The notes beneath the pieces were generated by a model. It saw nothing but the letters and a program-made list of their open reading frames with translations. It was not told where the DNA came from and ran no database searches. Made by a program: the position numbers and the translations under genes. A stretch of DNA of 64,000 nucleotides from an uncultured Caulobacterales bacterium (lineage in GTDB: Bacteria > Pseudomonadota > Alphaproteobacteria > Caulobacterales > Caulobacteraceae). Shown piece after piece: positions 11,613-20,777 of the stretch. Numbering within the stretch: the first letter of the stretch is position 1; each line of letters starts with the position of its first letter. The stretch covers positions 1 to 64,000 of the forward strand of contig CAIMFV010000023.1 of the NCBI GenBank assembly GCA_903840435.1. Direction: 5' to 3'.

Positions 11613-12517
11613 GACGTTGACCGAGTTGAATTGAGCCTAGGTAAAAGAAGGATGGCGGGGGAGCGACCTTCAATAGCGCGTACCAAGGACTCTGCAGTTC
11701 GCTCACTCGCGGTCAGAAGGGTCAGCGTTTCCCCTCCCAAGCTCGTCTCCCCCATCAGACACCCTGCCATAGTTCGCCGGTCCTCAACCGAAAGCTCGTC
11801 GCGGCTCGGCGCTCCATGTCCAACCCTTCGCCAAGCTAAAACATCAATGAAAGGACGAAAGGGCTCGACGACGTCGTCGGCCAGATTGAACGCGTTTGAA
11901 ACACTGGCGTGTTTCAACCCCAGTGCGGGCAGAAGGCCTGAGGCGACAAGCGCGCGCGCGACGCCGGAACGCACCACGGCATAGCCGTAATTTAATAACT
12001 TGTTCCGGCGGTCGCCGTCATCCTGTCGGCGGAAATCCTTCCAAAGCTGCCCCCAATAATAACGCGCGGCCTGGGCCTCAATATTGCTCGGATCACCTGA
12101 GCCTACGCGTTTGGCCATTTCCCGCAGGGTATGTCCCCCGCTCGCGTTCACCGCCTCCAATGCTGCGGCCTGATTTTCAATCTTTGCGCGGACCAATGAT
12201 TGCCAAAGTCGCTTTTTCAAGGGTGCCGAGGCGGAAACCTGCTTTATGGCGACGTCGGCTTGGCGGTGGTGACGGTGGAAGGGTAGAGCGATGCCGGACG
12301 GAGTGTGGGTTGCGTCAGTGAAGATCACCGCGACACCAAAATTCATACACGCCGCTATTAGCGAAGCGGTGAGGCTGGTGCGAGGGCTATCGATAACAAT
12401 CCACGCCACGTCTTCCAAAGCCAGACGCACCTCGCCATCATTCTGACAGACCACAACCTGATCATCTGCCAAGGACAGCCGGGAAGGTTGGGTTAGGTGC
12501 AGACCGCGCCACGCCAT
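11609..12517 (-). CDS. cas1: CRISPR-associated endonuclease Cas1 (type II)
   Basis: This is the metal-dependent integrase of the adaptation complex. At 302 residues it is typical for type II Cas1. Active-site residues are visible: E147 (DPSNIEAQAARYYW), H203 (GLKHASVSNAF) and the acidic segment NLADDVVEPFRP (211-222). The start ATG lies inside the last codons of cas9 (25-bp overlap), and its stop overlaps cas2 by 4 bp. No csn2 or cas4 is present, which supports subtype II-C. Confidence 0.96.
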   Translation of the reverse strand: MAWRGLHLTQPSRLSLADDQVVVCQNDGEVRLALEDVAWIVIDSPRTSLTASLIAACMNFGVAVIFTDATHTPSGIALPFHRHHRQADVAIKQVSASAPLKKRLWQSLVRAKIENQAAALEAVNASGGHTLREMAKRVGSGDPSNIEAQAARYYWGQLWKDFRRQDDGDRRNKLLNYGYAVVRSGVARALVASGLLPALGLKHASVSNAFNLADDVVEPFRPFIDVLAWRRVGHGAPSRDELSVEDRRTMAGCLMGETSLGGETLTLLTASERTAESLVRAIEGRSPAILLLPRLNSTRSTS

Positions 12518-15500
12518 GTACGTTTCTCACGGAGGACTTGGTTACGGAATCCGAGGCGATCAACATTGAATTTATTAATCGACTTGAGCGTTTTGGCACC
12601 GATTCCACGAATCGTTTCGTCTCGGGAGTAATGGGGTGATAGGCCGATGGCACCAGTCGACCGATCAACCCCACGAAGGTATCCGTCGATAAAGGTGCCG
12701 TCTGACTTCTCGACCTCCAAAAATGAAAATGGATAGGCGCTCCAAGCGAACTCGTAGGACTCATCCATCTGGGACCATTCAGATTCCGGTTTGTTAGCCC
12801 GAATCGCTTGGTTTGGCGGCGTTGGCCAATCCTTTGGGTCGAATACCTGGTGCGGATAGATGGGAACCAAATAGTACTCCCATGCACCGCGTTTGCTTTG
12901 TTTTCGAAACACGTCCACGCGCACCATCTCTCCGCGTTCCGCCACGCCATCTCGAACCAAAACATCGACCTTCTTCGTGGTCCTTAGACGAACTTTTGCA
13001 ATCGGATCACCTTTCGGAGATAGCGGCCTTCGGTCCTTTGGTTTTTTGTCTCTAATCCATTCTCTCAGCGACTCTATCAGCGCTGCGTTGCGATCAGGGT
13101 CTTTGACGCGATCCAGATCGGCCTCGCTAAGAAGGTCGACCGACTTGCGCTCGTACACAACCGGCCCCTGAGTTTCATGCTCGAACCCACGCACGGTTTG
13201 CAAGTGCGCTTCGCCACGCGCCCTATGACGCTCTGCTCGGCTAACGAACACTTCACGAAGGCGGGTTTCTGCTTCCTCGCGAAAGCCCGGCCAAGGTGGT
13301 TCGATAGCCCCAAAATCGCGCGATAAACCGGCGTTTTCACGATCCTGAACAAACCGGGTCAGCTCGTTGAGTCGACGCTCGCTGGTGACTGCGACAATTA
13401 ATGCGTCCAGGGCATGATGGCGGTCATCCGCGATCCGCTTGCCGTCCGCGCTCTTTTTGAGCCCTTGAAGGCCCCAAGCACGACGCAGACGATCCGTCAG
13501 CGGGCCGGGTCGCGCAAAAAGGCGTCGTTTACGCCGCGCTTCTTCAGGTCGGCGAGGAAGTCCAGTGAAGCGCTCGCTTTCAGGATACAAGCGGGCCAGT
13601 AGATCGAGGACCAAGCGCGTCGCATATTTAGTGTCATTAAGATTTCGCGGTCTAAATTTTTCTGTCAGGATAGACGCATCTTTCAGTAAGTAGTTGCGTT
13701 TTTTCCGACCTTTCATCGACTTAATACTTTCAATTACGCCGCGATAGGTTTCCCAACGTTCGGCGTCAGCGCCGAACCATTCAAAGGGAGTCAGTCCTCT
13801 CTTGTTCTGATTTGCGTGTGTGAAGCAGAGCGTTTTGTTGACGAAACTGTCGTCGCCCGATCTGCTCCAGGGCAAAATGTGGTCAATTTGAACACTATTA
13901 TCGGAGGCTAGGATTTGATGCGGCGCGATTGCCTGATCTGAATAGAGACAGCGACCATTTTGCTCCGTCCACAACTCAAATCGAAGCAAATCCTCTGGGC
14001 GGGAGGGATTTTGACCGCAAGTTTCCTTAAATTGGGCCCGAAGGCGTTCTTTTTCGGCATTGCGCTTGTCGATGCCTGACTTGATCTCCTCACGCTCCTC
14101 CCTGCTTTTGCCCACCTCACGGGCCAGTTCAACGTGGATTGCGCCGGGTAAGCCATATAGGCCCACAATAGCGTATACCTGCTTTAACGCCTCAATCACC
14201 GCTTTACGGGCTACCGGATTGGCGACGTTTGCGTCGACCCATTTGATATCGTGGACCATGCGCTCATGTTGAGTTCCTTCCGCCCGCCCTGGCCCGACCC
14301 GATCGGTATGGATATAGCCAGCTTCGGCGGCTGCCTTGTCATAGGTTAATCCCTGACGAAGGTAGGGAAGCATCGCTCGAGCGGCTTTCGCAGAGATATG
14401 CGCGGCGCCGGAAAAGGCTTTAAAGGGTCGACCGTCTTCGACCGCCGCCATCAGGGCGTCGACCAGAGATTGATCAAGACAAAGCTCGGTCAGGCCCTTC
14501 TGTATTGAGTTGATATCTTCACGAAAGCTGATGATAGACGCAATTCGATCCAATGCCTCAGGCTTACTTTGAAGCGACTGCCAAGCGACTTCACCTGCTG
14601 AATCGACAATGACGCCACGCAAACTTGCCGTACCTTCGGCCGCGTTACTTGCGCGACCGACGAAGTCGCGACCTTCCTCAGATTTCGCAACGCCGCTAAA
14701 CGACAGACCGTCCGAAAGTTCCAGGCGTTCGCGCAGTCTTTTGAAGGTGTAGCTTTTTTGCAAGCCGAACTCTGCCTCGGCGATGGCGATCTGATCGGCA
14801 GTGAGGGGGCGTTCCTCGTGGCCATCAGAAATCGATAACGCGCGCAGGCGACAAAGAAGGCGGAATCTTTCGAACGATGGTGCACGTTTTGCGCATCGCT
14901 TTTCATTCGGTTCGAATGCGCAGGCGCCAATAAGGTGTTCGCTGTCCTGAAGGGGCCGCTGAAAAAATGCGACCTGACAAAACGCCGCCTCAAGGTCGTT
15001 GGATGCTAAAGAATTGCCCATGCGGCGTTGCGCATCCATTAAAAGCGCCACCTCACGCACTTGATCATCCCTGAGCACCGAGTGGGTAAACTGGCTGTCT
15101 CGGTTGCGCTTGCGGTCACGATAGGCGTCGTCACATGCAAACATCTCACCAACCGTACGGTATTGGGCGAGCCGGTCTCGGGTTTCGTTGATCGCCTTTA
15201 ACATCTTGGAGCTATCATCGCTGGAATTAGCGCCTCGCTCGCCTTTGCGGTTTGACTTGAAGCCGCGGTGCTTTGCAATGTGACCAAGTGCAACCGCTAA
15301 TTCACGCCCCGTCAGCTTCCGGTCCAAGCCTTCCGCCCGAAGGTTCCAAGGGTCGAGTTTAGCGATCCTTAAGCCCGTCGGTCCTTGCACTTCGATCAAG
15401 CCCTGTTTGTGAAATAGGCGGCGGATTTCGCTCATTCGCTGACGACGCCTGTTCAAAACGCGACGCATGCTTCGGTGCCCCCGACGCAGTTGGTTGGTGG

Positions 15501-15684
15501 GCCTACGGTCCTTATCCGTTTCGGGGGCATCCCAGGTGCGCGACCCCATTGCAACAATACGTCCTGGGTTCATGTCGTCCTGGTCGATCAATGCCCAGCC
15601 GCAAGATGCGATACCCAGATCAATGCCGAGCGTTAGGTTCTCACAAATATCCATCTTCGACCCCAAAAGTTGCTTTGAGATCAT
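12493..15684 (-). CDS. cas9: Type II-C CRISPR nuclease Cas9
   Basis: This is an RNA-guided DNA endonuclease of 1063 codons, the compact II-C size. RuvC-I has D22 (LGIDLGIASCGW). An Arg-rich bridge helix follows at about 64-84. RuvC-II has E519 (IHVELA), the HNH domain has D601-H602 (VQIDHILPWSRSGDD) with Asn residues in VNKTLCFTHANQNK, and RuvC-III has H756/H757 and D760 (DRHHALDALIVAV). All nuclease residues are therefore intact. The C-terminal ~250 residues would hold the PAM-interacting region. The start may instead be ATG at codon 11 (15652-15654), which places RuvC-I nearer the N-terminus as in most homologues and has GGGG upstream. The tracrRNA is divergent, its anti-repeat only ~35 bp from the upstream start. 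Confidence 0.97.
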   Translation of the reverse strand: MISKQLLGSKMDICENLTLGIDLGIASCGWALIDQDDMNPGRIVAMGSRTWDAPETDKDRRPTNQLRRGHRSMRRVLNRRRQRMSEIRRLFHKQGLIEVQGPTGLRIAKLDPWNLRAEGLDRKLTGRELAVALGHIAKHRGFKSNRKGERGANSSDDSSKMLKAINETRDRLAQYRTVGEMFACDDAYRDRKRNRDSQFTHSVLRDDQVREVALLMDAQRRMGNSLASNDLEAAFCQVAFFQRPLQDSEHLIGACAFEPNEKRCAKRAPSFERFRLLCRLRALSISDGHEERPLTADQIAIAEAEFGLQKSYTFKRLRERLELSDGLSFSGVAKSEEGRDFVGRASNAAEGTASLRGVIVDSAGEVAWQSLQSKPEALDRIASIISFREDINSIQKGLTELCLDQSLVDALMAAVEDGRPFKAFSGAAHISAKAARAMLPYLRQGLTYDKAAAEAGYIHTDRVGPGRAEGTQHERMVHDIKWVDANVANPVARKAVIEALKQVYAIVGLYGLPGAIHVELAREVGKSREEREEIKSGIDKRNAEKERLRAQFKETCGQNPSRPEDLLRFELWTEQNGRCLYSDQAIAPHQILASDNSVQIDHILPWSRSGDDSFVNKTLCFTHANQNKRGLTPFEWFGADAERWETYRGVIESIKSMKGRKKRNYLLKDASILTEKFRPRNLNDTKYATRLVLDLLARLYPESERFTGLPRRPEEARRKRRLFARPGPLTDRLRRAWGLQGLKKSADGKRIADDRHHALDALIVAVTSERRLNELTRFVQDRENAGLSRDFGAIEPPWPGFREEAETRLREVFVSRAERHRARGEAHLQTVRGFEHETQGPVVYERKSVDLLSEADLDRVKDPDRNAALIESLREWIRDKKPKDRRPLSPKGDPIAKVRLRTTKKVDVLVRDGVAERGEMVRVDVFRKQSKRGAWEYYLVPIYPHQVFDPKDWPTPPNQAIRANKPESEWSQMDESYEFAWSAYPFSFLEVEKSDGTFIDGYLRGVDRSTGAIGLSPHYSRDETIRGIGAKTLKSINKFNVDRLGFRNQVLREKRTWRGAVCT

Positions 15685-15699
15685 TGACGCGGACTTTGA

Positions 15700-15845
15700 A
15701 ATGATGCAAGTGTTCGTTCGGGAGTCGGTAGGGAAGTCACGGTAAGGGGTTCCGGCCCCGCAGGATTACCCGGAAGGGGATTCCATTAAACCGGCTTCCT
15801 TTCGATAAGAGAGCCCCGGCACGCAACTGCCGGGGCTTCTTTTTG
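15700..15845 (+). ncRNA. tracrRNA of the type II-C CRISPR system
   Basis: Bases 15720-15742 (GGGAGTCGGTAGGGAAGTCACGG) form an anti-repeat. It pairs with the 5' 23 bases of the CRISPR repeat in the plus orientation, with 21 Watson-Crick pairs and two adjacent G-U wobbles. Downstream are a small stem (GGGG at 15746-15749 with CCCC at 15756-15759), an AT-rich linker and a strong terminator at 15812-15844. This anti-repeat, nexus and terminator order is that of known tracrRNAs. The 5' end is not visible; 15700 is an estimate, and the promoter must lie in or near the cas9 start region. Confidence 0.88.
15812..15844 (+). terminator. Rho-independent terminator of the tracrRNA
   Basis: AGCCCCGGCA (15812-15821) pairs perfectly with TGCCGGGGCT (15828-15837) around a 6-nt loop, followed by TCTTTTT. 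Confidence 0.9.
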
Positions 15846-15867
15846 GAGCAAGCCGCCTGGCCGACAC

Positions 15868-15903
15868 AAAAAACCCCGCCTCTAGCCAGAGGCGGGGTTT
15901 TTC
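15868..15903. terminator. Bidirectional rho-independent terminator after exbD
   Basis: AAACCCCGCCTCT (15871-15883) pairs perfectly with AGAGGCGGGGTTT (15888-15900) around a 4-nt loop, with T/A tracts on both sides. It ends the exbD transcript on the minus strand and backs up the tracrRNA terminator on the plus strand. Confidence 0.9.
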
Positions 15904-15926
15904 AATGGGATTGGCTGGGCGTGATC

Positions 15927-16379
15927 CTAGGTTTCGTTCGACAGGTCTTCGGTCACCAGCGAAATCTTGTAGAGGCCAGCGTCTTGCAGCTCGTTCACGA
16001 CATTCATGAACTGGCTATATTTGACGTGCTTGTCGGCGCGAATGAAGACGGTGTCGTTCTTGCTGCTCGAAAGCTCGTATTTGACGTCATTGATCAAGCT
16101 GGCGTCTGTGGTTTGGTGCGTCGTCGAGCCGGTGCCCACCAGCATGCTGCCCGATTGCTGAATCTGGATCAGGGTTGGCGGCTTTGGCTTGGCGGTCGTC
16201 GTCGGGGGCTGGGCGGGGGGAAGGTCGAGCTTGATCGACAAGGTGGCCAGCGGCGCCGTCACCATGAAGATGATCAACAAAACCAGCATGACGTCGACGA
16301 ACGGCGTCACATTGATATCGGAATTTTGTCCCAGGTCGAACCTATTGCCACCAGCAGGTCCGGCAAGTTTCGCCGCCAT
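15927..16379 (-). CDS. ExbD/TolR-family biopolymer transport protein
   Basis: The 150-residue protein has one N-terminal helix (about residues 30-46). It carries the family's membrane Asp in NVTPFVDVMLVLLIIFMV (D29), which conducts protons in ExbBD/TolQR motors. A Pro-rich linker (LPPAQPPTT) leads to a periplasmic domain. ExbD energises TonB-dependent uptake from the inner membrane. No exbB, tonB or receptor lies beside it, so it is an orphan subunit, perhaps an additional ExbD as found in Caulobacter-type genomes. ExbD is favoured over TolR because no tolQ, tolA or tolB is nearby. Confidence 0.88.
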   Translation of the reverse strand: MAAKLAGPAGGNRFDLGQNSDINVTPFVDVMLVLLIIFMVTAPLATLSIKLDLPPAQPPTTTAKPKPPTLIQIQQSGSMLVGTGSTTHQTTDASLINDVKYELSSSKNDTVFIRADKHVKYSQFMNVVNELQDAGLYKISLVTEDLSNET

Positions 16380-16582
16380 TTCGTTGCGTCTCCCAAGCCG
16401 CTTTCAAGCGGCGCTCCTTAACTTCGGCGATAGATCGCCACAAACCGAGGCGATGTAAAGCCTGATTATCGCCGCGAGCGTCAGAATCCTGCGCTGCCGC
16501 CACCAAACCCGCCTTCAGCCTGTTTGAGAGGCGCCCCCTTCGCCTTCGCTCGCGTCCTTTCCCCAGACTAGGCAAGCCGTGC

Positions 16583-17566
16583 GTGACGGAGTATCGAGCC
16601 CCCATGCTCTATTCTTTCTCAGCCTATGTTAGCGCCACCGTGTTCGACCGCGACGGGGCGATCTTTGCCTTGGGCGATGGCACGGTTGCCTTCGAAGACG
16701 GTTCGCGCGTCTGTGCCCATCAGGGCGCAATATTGTGCGCCGAGGTGCACCCGAGCGGCGAGGGTCTGGTGACCGGCGGCGATGATGGACGGCTGGTCTG
16801 GACCCGTCGCCAAGGCGCGACCGAGCTGAAAAGCTTTTCCGGCAAATGGATTGATGCGGTGGCGGTCAGTGCTGAGAGCGGCCTGATTGCAGCGGCCTTT
16901 GGCCGTGAGGTGGCGGTGCTCGATGTCAAGGACCCAGCCTTTGAGCGCAGGTTTAGCCATGAGCGCAGCGTCGCCGATCTGGCCTTTGATCCTAAGGGCC
17001 GTCGTCTGGCCGCCGCAACCTATGGCGGGGTGGCGCTATGGTATGGACGCATTGCCGACCAAAAGCCGCAGCTGATGAAATGGCCGGGCGCCCATCTCGC
17101 CACGCGCTTTAGCCCAGATGGCCGCTTTCTGATGTCGTCCTTGCAAGAAAACGCGCTGCATGGCTGGCGGCTGTCGGATGGCAAGGACATGAAGATGGCA
17201 GGCTATCCCGGCAAGATCCGCTCGCTGGCCTTCCTCTCTAAGGGTGCGCTTCTGGCGACGTCCGGCGCGCCGGGCGTGGTGATCTGGCCCTTTGCCGGGG
17301 CTCAGGGGCCGATGGGCAAGGAGGCGGTCGAGATCGGTGTCGATGAAAGCGCCATGGTGGTGCGGTGCGCCGGATCGGCTTTGGGCTTGCGGGTGGCGGC
17401 GGGCCTCTCCGACGGGCGGGTCTGGAGCGTGCATCTGCAAAGCCAAGCCCGGCCCTTCGCCCGGGCGGAAAAGGGTGCGGCCATTAGCGCCATCGCCCTA
17501 TCCGCCGATGGCGCACGCCTTGCCTATGGCGACGAGGTCGGCGAGGCGGCTGTGGTGGCGCTTTAG
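16583..17566 (+). CDS. WD40-repeat-like beta-propeller protein
   Basis: The 327-residue product consists of repeated ~40-residue blades, visible in segments such as HPSGEGLVTGGDDGRLVW, DPKGRRLAAATYGGVALW, SPDGRFLMSSLQENALHGW and SADGARLAYGDEVG. There is no signal peptide, so it is probably cytosolic and serves as a binding scaffold. The start may be GTG 16583 or ATG 16604 (MLYSFSAY); neither has a strong ribosome site. It stands alone, divergent from exbD. The function is unknown. Confidence 0.8.
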   Translation: MTEYRAPMLYSFSAYVSATVFDRDGAIFALGDGTVAFEDGSRVCAHQGAILCAEVHPSGEGLVTGGDDGRLVWTRRQGATELKSFSGKWIDAVAVSAESGLIAAAFGREVAVLDVKDPAFERRFSHERSVADLAFDPKGRRLAAATYGGVALWYGRIADQKPQLMKWPGAHLATRFSPDGRFLMSSLQENALHGWRLSDGKDMKMAGYPGKIRSLAFLSKGALLATSGAPGVVIWPFAGAQGPMGKEAVEIGVDESAMVVRCAGSALGLRVAAGLSDGRVWSVHLQSQARPFARAEKGAAISAIALSADGARLAYGDEVGEAAVVAL

Positions 17567-17636
17567 CACCCAAGCATTTTCCGACGAAGTGGAGGCCGGT
17601 TCGTCGCAAAAAATGCGCTATTTATAAAGACTAGGA

Positions 17637-17668
17637 GCAAAGTCCGATCCAACGAGATCGGACTTTGC
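17637..17668. terminator. 13-bp perfect hairpin between the WD40 gene and mtgA
   Basis: GCAAAGTCCGATC (17637-17649) pairs perfectly with GATCGGACTTTGC (17656-17668) around a 6-nt loop. It lies between two convergent genes, as a shared terminator would, but has no T tract on either side. Confidence 0.5.
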
Positions 17669-17669
17669 C

Positions 17670-18371
17670 CTACCTGACGCAAAAGGCGAGATCGTCCTCG
17701 CGGACCGTTTCCGCCCGCGCGCCGATCTTGGCCGAGCGGCGCGCGACATAGTGTCCAGGATGAACGGCCTTCCATTTCAACGGACTGGGCAGGATGGCGG
17801 CAAGCCGCGCGGCTTGATCGGGGCTGAGGCGGTCGGCGCTGGTTTTAAAATAGGTTTCAGAGGCGGCCTCAGCGCCATAGATGCCAGGCCCCCATTCGAC
17901 CACGTTCAGATAGGTCTCGAGGATGCGCCTTTTGCCCCAAAAGGTCTCAATCAGCACGGTATAGCCCGCCTCCAGGCCTTTGCGCACATAGTCGCGCCCG
18001 GGCCAGAGAAAGACATTCTTGGCGGTCTGTTGGCTGAGTGTCGAGCCGCCGCGGATCTTGCCAGGTTTGCGTGCATTGGCCTGGGCCGCCTTTTCCATGG
18101 CCTGAAAGTCGAACCCGTGATGGCTGCAAAAGCCTGAATCTTCGGCGGCAATTACTGATTCGGCCAAGGCCGGCGAAATGCGGTTTAAGGGTCGCCAATG
18201 CTTGGTCAGCCCCTTTCCCTCCACGGCGCGCAGGACCATCAGCACGGTGATCGGCGGCGGAAGGAAGCGGAAAGCCGCCACCTGGACGATTGGCAATGCC
18301 ATCAGGCTCAAGGCCAGGATCAAGACCCATCGGCGGCGGCGGGAACGGGAGATGCGCGGGGTGGCGGGCAT
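17670..18371 (-). CDS. mtgA: Monofunctional peptidoglycan transglycosylase
   Basis: This is a GT51 enzyme that polymerises glycan strands from lipid II at the inner membrane. In 233 residues it has an N-terminal membrane anchor (about residues 14-36), the catalytic Glu E77 in [16 protein letters not shown], the second motif [13 protein letters not shown] and the third motif [15 protein letters not shown]. There is no transpeptidase domain, so it is MtgA rather than a class A PBP. It starts 5 bp after the NlpC/P60 gene on the same strand and forms the end of a three-gene cell-wall operon. Confidence 0.95.
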   Translation of the reverse strand: MPATPRISRSRRRRWVLILALSLMALPIVQVAAFRFLPPPITVLMVLRAVEGKGLTKHWRPLNRISPALAESVIAAEDSGFCSHHGFDFQAMEKAAQANARKPGKIRGGSTLSQQTAKNVFLWPGRDYVRKGLEAGYTVLIETFWGKRRILETYLNVVEWGPGIYGAEAASETYFKTSADRLSPDQAARLAAILPSPLKWKAVHPGHYVARRSAKIGARAETVREDDLAFCVR

Positions 18372-18376
18372 GGAGG

Positions 18377-19231
18377 TCAGATGGCGAGGCGGCGATAACA
18401 GACCGGTCGGTGGCCCTGGTCAGCCGCGATCCGCTCCACGGCTTCCTGCAAAGGTTCGATGGTGACCGCCATGTGACGGGCATTGGCATGGACCATGTTT
18501 TTGTCATCGAGCATCATGGCGACATGGCCGCGCCAAAACACCAAGTCTCCCCTTTGCAGAGCGCCTGCACCAGGCTCGAGCGCCTTTCCCAAAGCCTGCT
18601 GTTGGTCGGAATCGCGCGGACAGGCGATGCCGCAGGCGCGTAAGGCCTGTTGCACAAGCCCGGAACAATCCACACCCAAAGCGCTTGATCCACCCCACAA
18701 ATAGGGTGTGTGTAAAAATCGCTCAGCCACCGTGGCCGGGTCGCGTTCAAATTGACCAAGTGGGGCGAGATGATCGGCGACAAAATAGCCGACCTCGGGC
18801 GCGTACAAAAATCGGTCTTCCTCGGCCGTCACCTCCACCCGGCTGTTAAGCGCAAAAGGACCGCGCGCCGGCGCCTTGATCGAGGGGTCACGAAAGGCAA
18901 ATGTCGTCAGATGGGCGACACGATAGGGGCGGGCAAGCGGTTGGTCTGTAGCAGGGGCGAGCGCCTCGGACGCGACATAGCCGACATAGCCGTCGCGATC
19001 GCACTGGCCGAAACTAAAGCCGTCCACCGCCTCGAGACGATGAAACCGTTCGCCAAACAATAGTTCCGACACCTGCTCGGCTTGCGGGTCTGGCTGTTTA
19101 CGAACCGCCGCGAGCCGACTCTGCACGCGAAAGCCCGGCGTGGTGCGATAGGCGGCCGCAGGAAAGATGCCCTCCAATCGGGCGTCAGCGAGGTCGCCAC
19201 GGCATAGGGTCAGGCGGGGATCGGGCCTCAT
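18377..19231 (-). CDS. NlpC/P60-family cell-wall peptidase with SH3-like N-terminus
   Basis: This 284-residue protein has a C-terminal NlpC/P60 domain: catalytic Cys near 188 ([16 protein letters not shown]), His near 234 ([12 protein letters not shown]) and a third polar residue in MVHANARH. The N-terminal half is a bacterial SH3-like region ([18 protein letters not shown]). Such enzymes cut peptidoglycan stem peptides. The start chosen is ATG 19229-19231, which overlaps the upstream aminopeptidase stop by 4 bp. The open frame extends 61 codons further 5' but is then antisense-like, Arg-rich and inside the aminopeptidase. No signal peptide is evident, so it may recycle cytosolic muropeptides. 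Confidence 0.9.
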   Translation of the reverse strand: MRPDPRLTLCRGDLADARLEGIFPAAAYRTTPGFRVQSRLAAVRKQPDPQAEQVSELLFGERFHRLEAVDGFSFGQCDRDGYVGYVASEALAPATDQPLARPYRVAHLTTFAFRDPSIKAPARGPFALNSRVEVTAEEDRFLYAPEVGYFVADHLAPLGQFERDPATVAERFLHTPYLWGGSSALGVDCSGLVQQALRACGIACPRDSDQQQALGKALEPGAGALQRGDLVFWRGHVAMMLDDKNMVHANARHMAVTIEPLQEAVERIAADQGHRPVCYRRLAI

Positions 19232-20649
19232 CCGGCGTCGAACCTGTGGCAAAGATAGTGATCGAGCGCCCGAATGGCTTGGGCCTCCGCGCCGACGGGT
19301 CGTCCTGGCCCGGCCTTCGGGTTCCAGGCGAAGATATCGAAATGCACGAAGTCCCCAGAGGGCGCGAAGCGTTTCAAAAAGAGCGCCGCGGTGACCGACC
19401 CCGCCTGTGCCCAACCGTCCGGATCATTTTTAAGATCGGCGATGTCGGAGCTGAGCGCGTCTTCATAGCCTCCCCAAAGCGGCATACGCCACAGGGGGTC
19501 GAAGGTCGCTTGCGCGGCGTCCGCCAATCCGTCTGCAAGCAGGTCCTGGTCGGTATAGAAGGGAACGACTTCGGGACCCAGCGCCACCCGTGCCGCGCCG
19601 GTCAGGGTCGCGAGACTAATCGTAACGTCTGGCGAAAGTTCGCCCGCGCGGGCCAAGGCGTCGGCCAGGATGAGCCGCCCTTCCGCATCCGTATTGCCGA
19701 TTTCGACACTGAGACCCTTGCGCGTCGCAATCACGTCGCCGGGGCGCATGGCAGACCCCGACACAGCGTTCTCTACCGCTGGGATCAGGGTGTGAAGACA
19801 AATGGGCAGATTGGCTTCCATGATCATGCGCGACAAGGCCAGGGCGTGCGCCGCCCCACCCATGTCTTTTTTCATCAGACGCATGGCCGAAGACGGCTTT
19901 AGGTCGAGGCCACCCGTATCGAAGGTCACACCCTTGCCGATCACAACCACAACCGGGGGCTCGGCGGGCGCTTCAGGCGATGTCCAAGAAAGCTCGATCA
20001 TTCGCGGCGCGCGATCCTTGGCCGCCGCCCGGCCCACAGCGTGGACCGCAGGATAGCCGTCGGCGAGGAGCGCATCGCCGGTGGTGCAGGTCACAGATGC
20101 CTTGAACTCGCTCGCCAGGGCGCGGGCGTGGGCCTCCAAATCCGCCGGGCCGAGATGACTGGCGGGACAGTTGACCAGATCGCGGGCGAGCGCACAGGCG
20201 CGGACGATGCGAAGCGCTTGCTCGCGTAAGTCTGCCGCTACCAACCGCACGCCAAGGTCGCGCCAAGCCGACTTCCAGCCTGGAAATTGATAGGCGCCCA
20301 GGCCAAACTGGACCACGCAGTCCAAGGGATTTAGGCCTGCGGGCGGTATGATGCGCCAGTCGCCCGGCGGCAGTCGGCTTGGCGCGGAACGAAAAGCTGT
20401 TGCGCGTGGCGGGCCCGCTCCCAGACCAAGATAGGCGTGCGGCGATCCATCTGGACCTCGAACAATAAGCAATCGGTTGGCTTGAGCGGCGAAGTCGTGC
20501 AAGGCCGCTTGATCCTGAAGGCTTTGGTCCGTGGCGGTGAGTGTCGCAAACTCGGATTCGCTAATGGCCTCGAGGAAACCTGCGGTGGAACTGTCTTGCA
20601 CGAAGAGGCCTTCCACAGCCTTGTAAGCGTCTGCCTCCCAGCCCTGCAT
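19228..20649 (-). CDS. M17-family leucyl aminopeptidase (PepA-like)
   Basis: The 473-residue metallopeptidase removes N-terminal residues from peptides. The C-terminal catalytic domain shows metal-binding motifs VIGKGVTFDTGGLDLKP and, near residue 317, the M17 signature NTDAEGRLILADAL. The N-terminal domain is shorter than in E. coli PepA. ATG 20649 (MQGWEADAY) has AAAGAGG upstream and is preferred; the frame also allows ATG 20715, which lacks a ribosome site and would overlap a TTAACCAT motif. The coupled NlpC/P60 and mtgA genes suggest a role in peptidoglycan peptide turnover, by inference. Confidence 0.9.
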   Translation of the reverse strand: MQGWEADAYKAVEGLFVQDSSTAGFLEAISESEFATLTATDQSLQDQAALHDFAAQANRLLIVRGPDGSPHAYLGLGAGPPRATAFRSAPSRLPPGDWRIIPPAGLNPLDCVVQFGLGAYQFPGWKSAWRDLGVRLVAADLREQALRIVRACALARDLVNCPASHLGPADLEAHARALASEFKASVTCTTGDALLADGYPAVHAVGRAAAKDRAPRMIELSWTSPEAPAEPPVVVVIGKGVTFDTGGLDLKPSSAMRLMKKDMGGAAHALALSRMIMEANLPICLHTLIPAVENAVSGSAMRPGDVIATRKGLSVEIGNTDAEGRLILADALARAGELSPDVTISLATLTGAARVALGPEVVPFYTDQDLLADGLADAAQATFDPLWRMPLWGGYEDALSSDIADLKNDPDGWAQAGSVTAALFLKRFAPSGDFVHFDIFAWNPKAGPGRPVGAEAQAIRALDHYLCHRFDAG

Positions 20650-20707
20650 GCTTTCAATCCTCTTTGTCGCCACGCCCGACCCATCTCTGCTTCGCGTTTC
20701 AATTTTG

Positions 20708-20715
20708 TTAACCAT
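20708..20715. promoter_or_regulatory. TTAACCAT, possible CtrA half-site
   Basis: TTAACCAT matches the half-site form of the CtrA cell-cycle regulator of Caulobacterales. It lies in the gap between the divergent M17 aminopeptidase and TadD-like genes, 63 bp upstream of the latter. A single 8-mer can occur by chance. Confidence 0.25.
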
Positions 20716-20777
20716 AAATTGAGGCGAGTCACCCGATCCTTCCGACCTTCTACCGATAAATGGGACAGGAAGGCGTC

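Noticed and set aside
15868-15903. The GC-rich hairpin as part of the tracrRNA
   Set aside because: The tracrRNA already ends at the perfect terminator at 15812-15844. This second hairpin is better placed as the exbD terminator.
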